A DNA stretch of 64,000 nt from Mesostigma viride. Lineage: Eukaryota; Streptophyta; Mesostigmatophyceae; Mesostigmatales; Mesostigmataceae. Where the stretch lies: NCBI GenBank assembly GCA_009746045.1, contig RPFO01000256.1, positions 293,501 through 357,500 on the forward strand, in the 5' to 3' direction. Made by a program: the position numbers and the translations under genes. Under the pieces are notes generated by a model. That model ran no database searches and was not told the origin of the DNA. It worked only from the letters and a program-made list of their open reading frames with translations. Shown here in pieces: positions 45,259-57,049 of the stretch (its first letter is position 1; each line of letters opens with the position of its first letter).

Positions 45259-45525
45259 GAAACATAACTCCGTCGGGAGTATCTGTAGCACATATCCCTG
45301 AGAAGGGGCATATGGCCTATCATACATTCTAGGCTACTTCCTGCAAGGGTGGGAATGTAAGCGACCCTTGCTCTAGGTGCACCAGGGCACCTGCACCCTC
45401 ATGACATGTATCACGCTATGCCCAGCTAAGGGGGAGCATGGCATGTGGGGGAAGATCATCATGGCTATACAAGAGCTAGGGCATGGCTTCTCGACAAAGA
45501 GCATCTCTCTGCATAGGCATAGCAA
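45259..45525 (+). mobile_element. Short interspersed element, CTCCGTTGGGAG family
   Basis: Starts GAAACATAACTCCGTCGGGA beside TTAA repeats and carries the same ordered blocks as 17837-18112, ending at GCATAGGCATAGCAACG. A further fragment of the same start lies at about 45770-45815 (CTCCATTGGAAGCATATGTT). Confidence 0.8.
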
Positions 45526-46089
45526 CGACTTCCATTGGCGTCTACTGATTGGACGATGGATCTTGGTGCAAAACTCCTGACTCCGCAAAAAATATGGTAC
45601 GACAAAAACAGGATCTTTATAATTGGCGCAGAAGTCCTGACTCTGTGCACATTCATCGCACGCGTCGCCAGGACTTCAATGGGCCTTATGCTTGCGAATA
45701 AGCATAAATTGAGAGGTTGTCTCTTTGATAAATTGAGAGGATTGAAATTGTAATTAAATAATCATCTAGCTCCATTGGAAGCATATGTTACACATAGCCC
45801 TGAGAAGAGAGGGGCATCTATGGTTACAACCTGCAGGCGGGCTATAATCTGGGCTGCATGCAACCTGCAGGTGGAGGATGTTAACTGTCACCTGCTCGGG
45901 GTGCACAATGTGCACCTGCACCACCATGATGGATCATGCATCCCGATCATGCTCGCATGCACGGGGCGATCGACATGGGGAGATGGCCTAGAAGGCCTGC
46001 ATATGACGTATGGTGGAAGATGTATATGGCTAGGCTACAACTGGTGCATGGCATCTCAGCCTCGCTATCATGTGCAGCTTCTTCCAGCT

Positions 46090-47160
46090 ACCTATGGACA
46101 AAATCGCCGCCAAGATCCGCACCCCAGCCTAGCCTGTGCGGCCGACAGCCACAACGGCTCCCTCCCTCTGCAAGGATGACATCCGAGCAGTGCTGGAGGA
46201 GCACGTGACCTGGCCGTTGGCCGAGAAGCTGACCTCGCTGAACACGACGCTCAACACGGTGGAGGCCCGGGTCTCCAATGTGGAAAACAAGGTTGTCCAC
46301 AAGCTCCAAGGTTCCCCAGTACACGACGCTGCACACCGCGGCGCAGGCATCTGAGACGCACGCTGCACTTGTCTCTCGCCTAAACCAGGTGGAGGGCAAG
46401 TGCGGCATGCTCATGATCACCGCCCACATGCACCGAGGCCTTGGCCTCACAGGTCCCAAAGAATGCGGAGCAGACAGCCACCATCGCATCCCAGCCACCC
46501 CGGCAGCTAGGATGCTGGCGACCACCTGCGCCCCTCTCCTATGCAGACCTGCATGTGCAGACAGCGACCGCCTCCACTACCGACGCCATCGCTACGAAAC
46601 TCCAGGAGCTTGAAGACCTTCGCCAGGCACAACAACGGGAGGCCACCGATTGCCCCGCCGCGACTGCCGCCGGGGTGGTGCTGCGTCGCTTCCCCCAGAA
46701 GCCAAGTGAGACGTCAACCACCCTTGCCGACGAGCTTTTAAAAGGACCAGCTCCTTACCCTCATGGGCCTGGTAGGTGAGCTAGGTAGAACTGCGTGGGT
46801 GTCACCGCCTTCCCCACGCACGGGACAAGGCGGCTCCCCCACCAGTCCTGCTCACCTTCCCCTCCCTTGATGACAAGCAGCGGTTCCTTTCTCGTCGTCA
46901 GAGGTTGCACGACCTCACCTGGACGCTGGACGACGACCTGACCCCCGCCCAGCAACAGCAGCGACGCGACCTGTGGCCGGAATACCTCCGCCACAAGCAG
47001 GACCCCCAGAAGCCCAAGGTGTACTGGAGGGGCGGGGACCTGATGATCAACCACAAGATGTGGACGCCCCCCAGTGCGGGCTGGAATAGCTTGAATAGCC
47101 CTAGCTTGTATCCATTGGTAGTCACTGCCGCCATGGCAGCCATGCCTAGAATGTTTGCCT
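46090..47160 (+). pseudogene. LINE ORF1-like protein remnant
   Basis: Segments in changing frames: DDIRAVLEEHVTWPLAEKLT and SLNTTLNTVEARVSNVENKV (heptad-like coiled coil) near 46176-46300. Near 46880 come RFLSRRQRLHDLTWTLDDDL, TPAQQQQRRDLWPEYLRHKQ and YWRGGDLMINHK. This order (coiled coil, then DDDLTPAQ..LWP..W+G) is typical of LINE ORF1 RNA-chaperone-like proteins. Frameshifts make it non-functional. The downstream 47160-47400 stretch is repeated at 52471-52710. Confidence 0.7.
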
Positions 47161-47410
47161 AGCTGTGCCATACCTAGCCGCGTGCACCGCCAACACACGG
47201 TACCGGCACCACCAGCCATAGCCTTAGTTAATTAGTCCTCGTACAGCCAATGATGATGCTACGTCCTGGCTATGCTCACTATTACTTGCCCACGCTCCTT
47301 GTTATGATATGCTCACATGGGTCTTATTGCACCCACAGATCTTGCCGGGCCGTTTATCGGGCCCAATTGCAGCTGTGGCATGCCTCTGGCATGATCAGGA
47401 GAAAGGTGGC
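47135..47410 (+). mobile_element. Retroelement 3' UTR segment shared with 52471-52720
   Basis: CTTGCCCACGCTCCTTGTTA, TATGCTCACATGGGTCTTAT and GCAGCTGTGGCATGCCT occur here and, in the same order, at about 52590-52715. There they lead straight into the LINE stem-loop end. This links the ORF1-like remnant to the same 3' end family. Confidence 0.75.
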
Positions 47411-47469
47411 CTCGTGGAGGGGAGTAAAGGGCCGACAGTGAGCCACCCGCATGCACTGGCCTGATGTCA

Positions 47470-47560
47470 GAGCACGCACTTGGGCGCCGGCATGACTCAA
47501 GGTGGATTCAAACCCCTGACCTCCAAGGTGCACAGGTTTTAGTTAGCTTAAATAGTGTCG
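47470..47560 (-). other. tRNA-like B-box sequence, possible SINE head
   Basis: On minus: GAGGTCAGGGGTTTGAATCC, close to a tRNA T-arm (GGTTCGAATCC), preceded at about 47555-47568 by GGTGGCAACAGTT, weakly A-box-like. No foldable acceptor or anticodon arm could be completed, so this is not called as a tRNA gene. Confidence 0.3.
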
Positions 47561-47679
47561 GAAACTGTTGCCACCTGCGGCAAACAGGTCCGAAACACTA
47601 TTTTTACCCGGAAGAACCACTTCCGAGCACCCAAGTTAATTCGGCCCCGTGTGGCCGCTGCGGTTTCCCGGCGGACGCA

Positions 47680-47965
47680 GGGCCGGGATCCACATGCGTT
47701 CCCCTTATTAGAGGGGCGCATCCCAGTGCTTTTTTTTGCCAAGCTCTGCCTATGCAGAGAGTCACTCTCTGTCGAGAAGCCATGCCCTAGCCTTTGTATA
47801 GCCATGATGATCTTCCCATCTCTGTCGGCGCCCCTAGGTGCCTGAATACAGTGGTGTGCAGGTACCCTTTGTGCACCCAGAGCAGGTGTAGTTTACATCC
47901 CTACCCTTGAAGGAAGTAGCCTAGAATGTATTAAAAGCCATATGCCCCCCTTCTCAGGGACATTA
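47680..47965 (-). mobile_element. Short interspersed element, CTCCGTTGGGAG family (inverted)
   Basis: Reverse-strand copy with TATAGCCATGATGATCTTCC, GTGCACCCAGAGC, CTTGAAGGAAGTAGCC and CATATGCCCCCCTTCTCAGG. AT-rich DNA separates it from a CCTCCGTTGGGAG at about 48000. Confidence 0.75.
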
Positions 47966-48113
47966 TAAAACTAAATTAAATTATTAAATTATAACATGCC
48001 TCCGTTGGGAGATCATGTGCCTGGATTCATTTGCAGATCGCGTTTTTCCGCGTTTTCCGCGGACCGGCACTGAACGCAAATGGTTTTCACCTTTGCGGCG
48101 TGCCAAATCAGAA

Positions 48114-48323
48114 TCATGTAGCACATATTCCATGATGATGGATGGGTGGAGTGGAGGAAGCCGCGTAATCGAACGAACCTAACTCTAAGCTATCTAGTCT
48201 AGAAAATCCTATAACTACACTACTCATCAAAACGCCTCCTCCGTTTGTGGGGGGAGGTGGCTTGCCCACAGGGGCTGGCGTGTGGGCCTTGACAATCTTC
48301 TGCCACCGCGTCTTGTTCTGCAT
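48114..48323 (-). pseudogene. LINE ORF2 C-terminal tail fragment
   Basis: NKTRWQKIVKAHTPAPVGKP on minus resembles the WAQVIEDNEPPPVGKR end of the LINE at 20400-20460. Its neighbour 48366-48410 (-) is a remnant of the short CTCCGTTGGGAG element. Small and decayed. Confidence 0.5.
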
Positions 48324-48689
48324 GGCAGTCCAAAGAAGGGAGAGAGAGTGGGATATGCACCCAGCTCAGGGATATGTGCTACTACATATACTCCCAACGA
48401 AGTTATGTTCCAAATTAATTAATTTGCCAGAACATAATTAATTAATCCCAGTGCTACTTTAGGACTTATGCCACCTGGGAATGTCTCCAGCTCACCCAAC
48501 CACCAGCACCAGCCCACCGGCAAAGCCGCTGGGATTTCCCGAGGGTAGAGCCACTGCCACCGGCTCTATATTCCCCCCATCGTGATCAATGATAATGATG
48601 GCTGCGGACCTCCTAGCGCCAAGGCTCTCCATCGCCATGGTGTCAAGCGCCTTGACGCAGCCGCAGCCCGGATTCGAGCTTTATTATGG

Positions 48690-48957
48690 TATGTATGTGC
48701 TACACTAGACGTGCCGGGCTCACACCCGGGCAGCCTCCTGGTTCGTCTGTAATATGGAGACAGATGGTGCGCAAGGATAGATGGCAAGTGGTGATGAAGG
48801 AAACCACCCCCAAGCCTGCGGGGGCTCCGCAACGGTCCGAGCCCCGCCAAAAACGACCATCTTACTCCGTCACCAAATTGGCGCGAGATCCCGAAAATCT
48901 GGTGGGCGGGAAGGTGACGACGAGGCAAAAAGTCACGCAGCACCCATGGCGGCCGTG
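48690..48957 (+). pseudogene. LINE ORF2 C-terminal tail fragment, second subfamily
   Basis: Reads VRKDRWQVVMKETTPKPAGA then a basic tail (PQRSEPRQKRPSYSVTK) and a stop. Same architecture as the other ORF2 ends but diverged in sequence. Confidence 0.45.
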
Positions 48958-49330
48958 AAAATCCTAGCGACCGTCCTGAGAACACATTACGGACAGCGAA
49001 TTGATTTTGAGCCTTCATAACTCATCTACTTCACGTAGATATTTTTTTATCCTAAAGAAATCGGTCCATTTTTTCAGGAAAACAGAAAAAGGGCGGGCAT
49101 TTTCGCGAGGTCGGGTCAGGTCCGCTGCATTTTGCAGTGGACCCCCAAAAAGTCACACCGGAAACTTATCGAAAACGGCGACAGTGTAGTTCAAGGTAAG
49201 CCGCTCGCACGATTCTATGACTAATTCAAAAAATTTTGACCGAAAAACTTTTTGTTAAAACGACTGCCATTGTAAATGCCTCGTTGCCGCAGCAGTTGGA
49301 ACTGCCGGGAGGGTGCGTGCGGGGCTGATC

Positions 49331-49576
49331 ATGGCAACGCACGTAAAAATATGCCACTCCCTCGTTTCTTTCATTTTTGTCATCCCATTTGCGCAGGGCG
49401 CTTCAACAACTTCTAGAGCGAAGCCCAGCCTGATTTTTTGCTGGCTCTGTAGTGTAGACCTGCGCTCATCACTGAATATCGCCTGCGATCGTTGCGAAAT
49501 GAAGCATGAATACGCATTGCGCTGGTTGAGTCGACGCTGTACAGTGGAACCTGCTTTTTCGGCATCCGGATCCAAG
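49331..49576 (+). CDS. Hypothetical first exon with signal-like N-terminus
   Basis: The ATG at 49331 opens 82 codons: MATHVKICHSLVSFIFVIPF then AQGAS, a signal-peptide-like hydrophobic start with AxGA cleavage context. Four cysteines in CWLC and CDRC spacing follow, then a GT donor at 49577 (TCCAAG before GTAGGG). No downstream exon was recognised and no family is known to me; it may be chance. Confidence 0.2.
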
Positions 49577-52470
49577 GTAGGGTGAAGCCAGCCCCGTTCC
49601 CCTTCCAGATTTTCTGCCTGTCTCTTTCCCCGAGGCTCGTGAAAGCGCCTCGTTCATGTTACGCCGGACGCCTCGTCAAGCATCGCTGCTCGAGAGGGAG
49701 ACGTAAGCCATGGCCAGCCTCCCCAAACAGCGTGATGTGCGCCTGTTCATTCTTCCAAGTGTAATTCATGGCGTAGGAAGCTGAGCCTGAAGGCAACAAA
49801 CAGAAGGTACATGTCCTGTATTCAACAGTCAGCACATATAGGTGTGTTGATGTGCAACCCTGGAGCTTATCCAGCTTTCACAGGCCATACAACACGCTGC
49901 TGGGGCTCCACTTTAGCGGACCTGTTGGTAAGTATTTCAACCTCTTTCCTTGGCCAGATTATAATGCACCATGTTTATCAATGATGGGCGGCGTGTTCTG
50001 ATCTGGGGCTGGGAGGCACGAAGAAACCAGGGGGGAGCCCAGGTATGTGAAGTGCGCAGATGTTGTTGCTGCCTTGGGAAACCCAGGATTCATTGCCCTT
50101 GTTACATTCAGATATGTTGAAGCAGGCTGAGAATTAAGTACTATACATGGAAGGGGGCTGATTTGTCTTTGATATGGTTGCTGCCTATGATGATGAATAT
50201 TGTTGCGGGCACAACAGAGTGCACAATGGGCTTACAGCATTGCGTAAGAGGCATGAATCTCACCAGGACACCTTCTACGGGCTCACAACAACATCACAAT
50301 AACGATTACCAAAGTGCTTGCTGCCACACCACTGCCACATCACTCCCCACCACCCCAACACACCTACCACTGTTACGCCGTTGTTAGCAGTGCCACGATT
50401 GCATAGCAATACCAACATTCCTGTCGTTAGCATGGAGGACCACCAGGTGCATCGTGTGCGCATACCCATGTGACAGATATTATAGACTCCCACCAGGAGC
50501 AACGTCCACCACCATGAGTCTCGCCTGTTGGTGTAACTGCTGGCAGTGTCCCTACAACTCAGTATGGAATCTGCCATTAACGATAACGCCAGGCCCTGCA
50601 CCATTGCTGCCACAATCTGCCATATTGACTTCGCCCATCGCAGCCTTGATCGTGATTGCAGCCACAAGTTCCTGCCGGCCCTCTTCATCTCTTCTATCGT
50701 AGCACCAGAAACTGGGGCCACATTTAGCAGCATCGGCAGCTGACATAGCTGGCACCTGGCACAACAGATAATGCCAGTAGTATCAAAGAAGGCACCCTAC
50801 TGCTCACCATTGCTATCAATCACTGGCATGATCAATCTGTCACTACCACTTGCCAGCACCACAGAATATCATGACCTGGTGTGTTGCCACGGAAATCTGA
50901 ATGGAGAGCTTTCACCACAAGCCCACCCCAATGAGTTGGTTTGCACACTACACCACTGTTGGCTGTACCGTGCCACCTGCCACATAAATTTCCCTTCCAT
51001 CATGCAGCAGTAGCAACATAACCTCAAGGCTAGACCATAACGTCTATCTGCATAACGATAGCCTTCATGATCGCTGCCTCGTGCCACTGGCCATACTACT
51101 GCCATCTGCATTACTTTCTACCACATGTGCCACTCTCTTCTGCATCACTAGATCCCACTACTGCTGCCTGACCTGCCTGCTGCCAGCACCTTCGCTGGCA
51201 TCTGCTCATGGCATGCCCATGGCCACATCCTCCATCTGCCGTGCATAGCCCATGCTTCACTAGGATCCATGCTTCACTAGGATCCATGCTTCACTAGGAT
51301 CCATGCTTCACTAGGATGTAGTCCAGGGTGCACGATGAACAACACATAAAAAAATGCCCATGCACCTTTAGAAGATTGTTTGGCATGCGAGCTAGCTGGC
51401 TAGTTAATGTGCTAGAGATGTTAGATAGCAACTGCAAGCAAATGTAGTGTGCAGCCATGTTTGCTTCGAACCACTATTTGACTTGCCAACTAGTTGCTCT
51501 CTCTCAACACGCCCCACCATTGGAATGTTGGTAGTTAATACTATTGATGTATCAAAGAGACAACTGTTCATGTATTTCCATGATGAAGTGCATGCCACAT
51601 GTATGGGTGGAGATAACCAAGTTGGAGTTCAACCTTACCTCAGCTCGTACTGTTATGGGGTATGAACTTGTAAGGAAATATTATATGATGTTGGCTGCTG
51701 TCACGTGTCACTGTGACACATCGTCATCTGTGGTGTGACTGAGGTAATACTTGGCAATCATGTTCAGCATGCTCTATTTAAATTGCATTAAAAATTTCAG
51801 CTCTGTCTGAACTCATTTGCGCTACCTGTGGTGCATTATATATCCAAATTTTGCGCGAGAGTGACGCGTGACAGCAGAATCATGTAACTAGTTGGTGTTC
51901 AATCAAGGTGCAACTTTGCAGCCAGCCTGCAGATGTTGCAAGTGTTTGCTTACTTCCAGCTTAATCTGAGCTCATTTGCACTGTTGGGTGCATTTAATGA
52001 TCCATAAAATGCTCCAAATGACCGTATTTGTGACGGTTGACAGCATAATTTCTGGCCATCCCATCTCTATTTCGGGTGCAACTTAGTACTTGAGCTGCAT
52101 ATGTTATATTTAATGTGTCTGCCCATTTCCAGGTCAAAACGACATTAATTGTGTTGTTTGTGGAATTAATTATGAATAAAACTGGCAATTTTGGCGTTTT
52201 TTATGCTTTTGGACGTCACCATTCTGTGAGCACCAAGTGGCCAACCAAGGTGTGACTTGGCACAGTAAATCTGGGTACCATGGAGAAGCCAGCCAACAAG
52301 TTTGACCATCATCCGAATATTAGTGCAGCTAGGAGGAGTAAGATGGGTGTTTTTTGGCACTTTCAGACCGTTGCGCGCGCGTGTGATCAAGTATGGCATT
52401 CATAGCGATTCGGGCCGCGGTGCCCACACCCCTGTAACTAGGACCTAGATAGCTGACACCATTCCATCCC
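49577..52470. other. Unassigned intergenic DNA
   Basis: No recognisable gene. 50200-51200 is rich in CTGCCAC/CACCAC words. 51243-51317 holds four copies of a 17 bp unit (CATGCTTCACTAGGATC). 51770-52230 contains about three diverged copies of a roughly 190 bp unit, visible as GAACTCATTTGCGCT/GAGCTCATTTGCACT and GACAGCAGAATCATG/GACAGCATAATTTCT. Confidence 0.5.
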
Positions 52471-52840
52471 AGGCCTAGAATGTTGCCTAGCTGTGCCAAC
52501 ACACCTAGTCACGTGCCGCCAACGCACGGTACACAACCAGCCATAGCCTTAGCCTAGTCCTAGTACAGCCATGCTACGCCCTGGCTATGTTCAGATTACT
52601 TGCCCACGCTCCTTGCTATGATATGCTCACATGGGTCTTATTGCACCCACAGTTTGCCGGATCGTTAGCCTGTCCTTTTAGCTAGCCGCGCCCGATTGCA
52701 GCTGTGGCATGCCTTTGGCATGAAGGAGACTGGGGGTCTCTGCCCTTTCTCCTGTAGTGCACACACAGGGATTAAAAGCACTTCGGTGCTCCGTGACTCC
52801 CCAACGGGAGCACGAGTTTAATTAATTAATTAATTAATTC
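52471..52840 (+). mobile_element. Retroelement 3' end (ORF1-linked UTR plus stem-loop tail)
   Basis: Repeats the 47135-47410 UTR, then GGTGCTCCGTGACTCCCCAA CGGGAGCACGAG and (TTAA)n. It shows that ORF1-like and ORF2-like remnants share one 3' terminus. 52838-52916 repeats a segment found at 20066-20150. Confidence 0.8.
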
Positions 52841-52924
52841 CATCCCATGTTCCCCTCCCACTGAGGACTTATTATATGCTCACGTGACGCAGTCACGTGT
52901 CTATTAATTAATTTATTAATGGTA

Positions 52925-53850
52925 TATAATGCATTTTCCGTTAAAACAACCCCCGACCCCACTGCCGGGTTCCATGCGCACCCCCCCTCGAGGGGGGCGC
53001 TGGAAAACGGCAACAGCAAAGCGGAGCCTGCTGCGAGGGGAAATTTTTTTTCCAGGCTTGGCAGGCACTGTAGCATTTTTCAAACAGATTTTTATAAGTG
53101 CGCATGAATTCCCACGGTTTACCGCGGCTTCCCACCTCTCCCTTATCGCCAAGGGCAGAAGGAGCCTGCTCGCCAGAGCGCCGAGAGGGTACAGGGCGCC
53201 TGCCGCCCTCCCCATGCCGACAGGACTCCCCCGACCCACGGCAGCCGCTGCCATTGGTGCACCCCCCTTTCTTCGCGCTGTACGTCCTTTCGCAGGTCTC
53301 TCCGCCAAAATCCACCTTCTCTAAAAACCGCCTTCCCTCTTCCTTGACTTTCGAAATTTACGTCACTACGGGCTCCCAACTGGAGCCCGGCCGGCGCACC
53401 CCAGCGCCATGGGGGAACACCCTAGGACCAGCACTACAACCCTTAACCAATATTTCGAAAAACAGGGGGTCACCTCTCCGTAACCCGGGGAGGCTGGCTA
53501 CGTCGACTTACATTGGGCGTAACAGCCATATGTCGTGGCCGCAAAGCGGCCCCCCTAGCGGCCAGCCCACCGTTCCTCACATTGGAAAGTTGCGAGCTGC
53601 AAAAAGGCCTCCCTACGTTCACCACACCACTCTAAGTACGGTGTGAAAATGAAAAACAAAGCACAGGTCTCAAGGCGCCGCGCCCCCCTCAATCAAGGGC
53701 GGGCATGTTTGCCAGTATAGGCACTAGTACCAGCGCAACGCCGGTCCCCTTCTCTCCAGTCCTATGTAACAACAAGCACCTTACAAGGTGTATGTGACGT
53801 ACGGTAGAGCTACGCTACACGCGGCAGATCGGCCCCCTTTGAGCCCGCCG
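52925..53850. other. GC-richer unassigned block
   Basis: Differs in texture from neighbours, with perfect inverted motifs (CCCCCCCTCGAGGGGGG near 52982; GCCGCAAAGCGGC near 53538; CTTACAAGGTGTATG near 53780). Open frames on both strands, the longest 53098-53646 (+), are unrecognised. It could be an organelle-derived insert or a fragment of another element; undetermined. Confidence 0.35.
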
Positions 53851-53918
53851 CAACATAATTATAAAATGAGCAAATTATCTAGAAAATAAAATAATAAATA
53901 AATCCATTTATTTATTTA

Positions 53919-55745
53919 TTCATTCATTCATTCATTCATTCATTCATAATTTCATTCATTCATTCATTCATTCATTCGTTCGTTCGTTCGTTCGTTCGTT
54001 CGTTCGTTCGTTCGTTCGTTCGTTCGTTCGTTCGTTCGTTCGTTCGTTCGTTCGTTCGTTCGTTCGTTCGTTCGTTCGTTCGTTCGTTCGTTCGTTCGTT
54101 CGTTCGTTCGTTCGTTCGTTCGTTCGTTCGTTCGTTCGTTCGTTCGTTCGTTCGTTCGTTCGTTCGTTCGTTCGTTCGTTCGTTCGTTCGTTCGTTCGTT
54201 CGTTCGTTCGTTCGTTCGTTCGTTTCGTTCGTTCGTTCGTTCGTTCGTTCGTTCGTTCGTTCGTTCGTTCGTTCGTTCGTTCGTTCGTTCGTTCGTTCGT
54301 TCGTTCGTTCGTTCGTTCGTTCGTTCGTTCGTTCGTTCGTTCGTTCGTTCGTTCGTTCGTTCGTTCGTTCGTTCGTTCGTTCGTTCGTTCGTTCGTTCGT
54401 TCGTTCGTTCGTTCGTTCGTTCGTTCGTTCGTTCGTTCGTTCGTTCGTTCGTTCGTTCGTTCGTTCGTTCGTTCGTTCGTTCGTTCGTTCGTTCGTTCGT
54501 TCGTTCGTTCGTTCGTTCGTTCGTTCGTTCGTTCGTTCGTTCGTTCGTTCGTTCGTTCGTTCGTTCGTTCGTTCGTTCGTTCGTTCGTTCGTTCGTTCGT
54601 TCGTTCGTTCGTTCGTTCGTTCGTTCGTTCGTTCGTTCGTTCGTTCGTTCGTTCGTTCGTTCGTTCGTTCGTTCGTTCGTTCGTTCGTTCGTTCGTTCGT
54701 TCGTTCGTTCGTTCGTTCGTTCGTTCGTTCGTTCGTTCGTTCGTTCGTTCGTTCGTTCGTTCGTTCGTTCGTTCGTTCGTTCGTTCGTTCGTTCGTTCGT
54801 TCGTTCGTTCGTTCGTTCGTTCGTTCGTTCGTTCGTTCGTTCGTTCGTTCGTTCGTTCGTTCGTTCGTTCGTTCGTTCGTTCGTTCGTTCGTTCGTTCGT
54901 TCGTTCGTTCGTTCGTTCGTTCGTTCGTTCGTTCGTTCGTTCGTTCGTTCGTTCGTTCGTTCGTTCGTTCGTTCGTTCGTTCGTTCGTTCGTTCGTTCGT
55001 TCGTTCGTTCGTTCGTTCGTTCGTTCGTTCGTTCGTTCGTTCGTTCGTTCGTTCGTTCGTTCGTTCGTTCGTTCGTTCGTTCGTTCGTTCGTTCGTTCGT
55101 TCGTTCGTTCGTTCGTTCGTTCGTTCGTTCGTTCGTTCGTTCGTTCGTTCGTTCGTTCGTTCGTTCGTTCGTTCGTTCGTTCGTTCGTTCGTTCGTTCGT
55201 TCGTTCGTTCGTTCGTTCGTTCGTTCGTTCGTTCGTTCGTTCGTTCGTTCGTTCGTTCGTTCGTTCGTTCGTTCGTTCGTTCGTTCGTTCGTTCGTTCGT
55301 TCGTTCGTTCGTTCGTTCGTTCGTTCGTTCGTTCGTTCGTTCGTTCGTTCGTTCGTTCGTTCGTTCGTTCGTTCGTTCGTTCGTTCGTTCGTTCGTTCGT
55401 TCGTTCGTTCGTTCGTTCGTTCGTTCGTTCGTTCGTTCGTTCGTTCGTTCGTTCGTTCGTTCGTTCGTTCGTTCGTTCGTTCGTTCGTTCGTTCGTTCGT
55501 TCGTTCGTTCGTTCGTTCGTTCGTTCGTTCGTTCGTTCGTTCGTTCGTTCGTTCGTTCGTTCGTTCGTTCGTTCGTTCGTTCGTTCGTTCGTTCGTTCGT
55601 TCGTTCGTTCGTTCGTTCGTTCGTTCGTTCGTTCGTTCGTTCGTTCGTTCGTTCGTTCGTTCGTTCGTTCGTTCGTTCGTTCGTTCGTTCGTTCGTTCGT
55701 TCGTTCGTTCGTTCGCTCGCTCGCTCGCTCGCTCGCTCGCTCGCT

Positions 55746-55776
<31 letters not shown>

Positions 55777-56095
55777 TCGTTCGTTCGTTCGTTCGTTCGT
55801 TCGTTCGTTCGTTCGTTCGTTCGTTCGTTCGTTCGTTCGTTCGTTCGTTCGTTCGTTCGTTCGTTCGTTCGTTCGTTCGTTCGTTCGTTCGTTCGTTCGT
55901 TCGTTCGTTCGTTCGTTCGTTCGTTCGTTCGTTCGTTCGTTCGTTCATTCAATCATTCAATCATTCAATCATTCAATCATTCATTCATTCATTCATTCAT
56001 TCATTCATTCATTCATTCATTCATTCATTCATTCATTCATTCATTCATTCATTCATTCATTCATTCATTCATTCATTCATTCATTCATTCATTCA
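53919..56095. repeat. Giant (TTCG)n array with (TTCA)n borders
   Basis: 53975-55943 is about 1.97 kb (roughly 490 units) of TTCG. The only interruptions are one extra T near 54224 and a block of about nine CTCG units at 55716-55751. Borders are TTCA/ATTC repeats at 53919-53974 and 55944-56095, including AATCATTC variants. Reads as (NERT)n on minus; no gene. Confidence 0.99.
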
Positions 56096-56099
56096 ATGA

Positions 56100-57040
56100 T
56101 GAATGAATAAAAGAATTAACGAATTAATGAATCGCGCTATCAGCGACTGGTGGAATTTGATCACCAGTCCGTACATTACTACATCAATAAATATACACGT
56201 TCCATCACTAGTCCATACATGGTTGAAACCAGAACCAAAAGTGCAATAGGCATGTGGCACTGCGGCCTCCAACGACCCTGCTCACTCACCCGGAAGCTAG
56301 CATTAGGCGGAGCCTGAGGGGTTAGCTTGCTAGGGCGTAGCCAAGGGTGGCTACACTATATTGTACAAAGGTTGCTGTGCCCGTGGCAAGGCCAGGCAAT
56401 CACATAAAGTGGTCAACAGTAAAAATATCTTATGCCAGGATTCTTGTCCCGGGTGGCACGCTACCTACAAGAGCTTTGTACGAAACAGAAACAGAACGCA
56501 ATAACTAGTCATGAGATCAAGGCTCATGCTCGCAAACTACTATACAAACACAATCATGATACTACTAACAGCTTATTCATATCTCCCCGCTGGAAAGTGC
56601 AGTCGTCGTGGCATAGTACTATGTGGCATGAGTCGTCGTGGCATAGTACTATGTGGCATGCCAATGCGCATGACACGGGTTACTTACTATTTACTTAGTC
56701 GTCGTGAGATCGGGTCATGTGTCACATGTGTGTGCCACACAAGCACGTGCGTGTCATGGGCAGAGGCATGCTACCGAGTACTACGCTGTGCCACCTGTCA
56801 CATGTGGCTCACGTGGATGAGAGTTGACACACTGCTCCGGTCACCGAGCCGGTATATCTGACACCAGCTCCAACCAACGTCTCGTCTCAGGTGGGTCCAT
56901 TGCTTCGGGCATTCCCCACTGGATCATCGAGGCAACCTCGCCTTTCTTATCCGACGCTTTCTTATCTCCCTGGAACATCTGCCAGGATCAACCAAACCAC
57001 TGGCAGCATCACATTGCTTGTAGAGCACCGCGCCCCGGCT
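56100..57040. other. Intergenic or possible 3' part of the phosphodiesterase gene, unassigned
   Basis: No recognised gene. A 28 bp unit (GTCGTGGCATAGTACTATGT GGCATGA) is repeated at about 56607 and 56635. CACGTG/TCACATGTG words cluster near 56715-56815. Confidence 0.4.
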
Positions 57041-57049
57041 GTGGTCGTC

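Noticed and set aside
47470-47560. A functional tRNA gene
   Set aside because: Only the T-arm/variable loop is convincing; acceptor and anticodon arms do not pair.
53964-55952. Open frames of about 660 codons encoding (NERT)n
   Set aside because: Pure translation of a tetranucleotide repeat; every frame on this strand is open. No start context, no flanking coding sequence.
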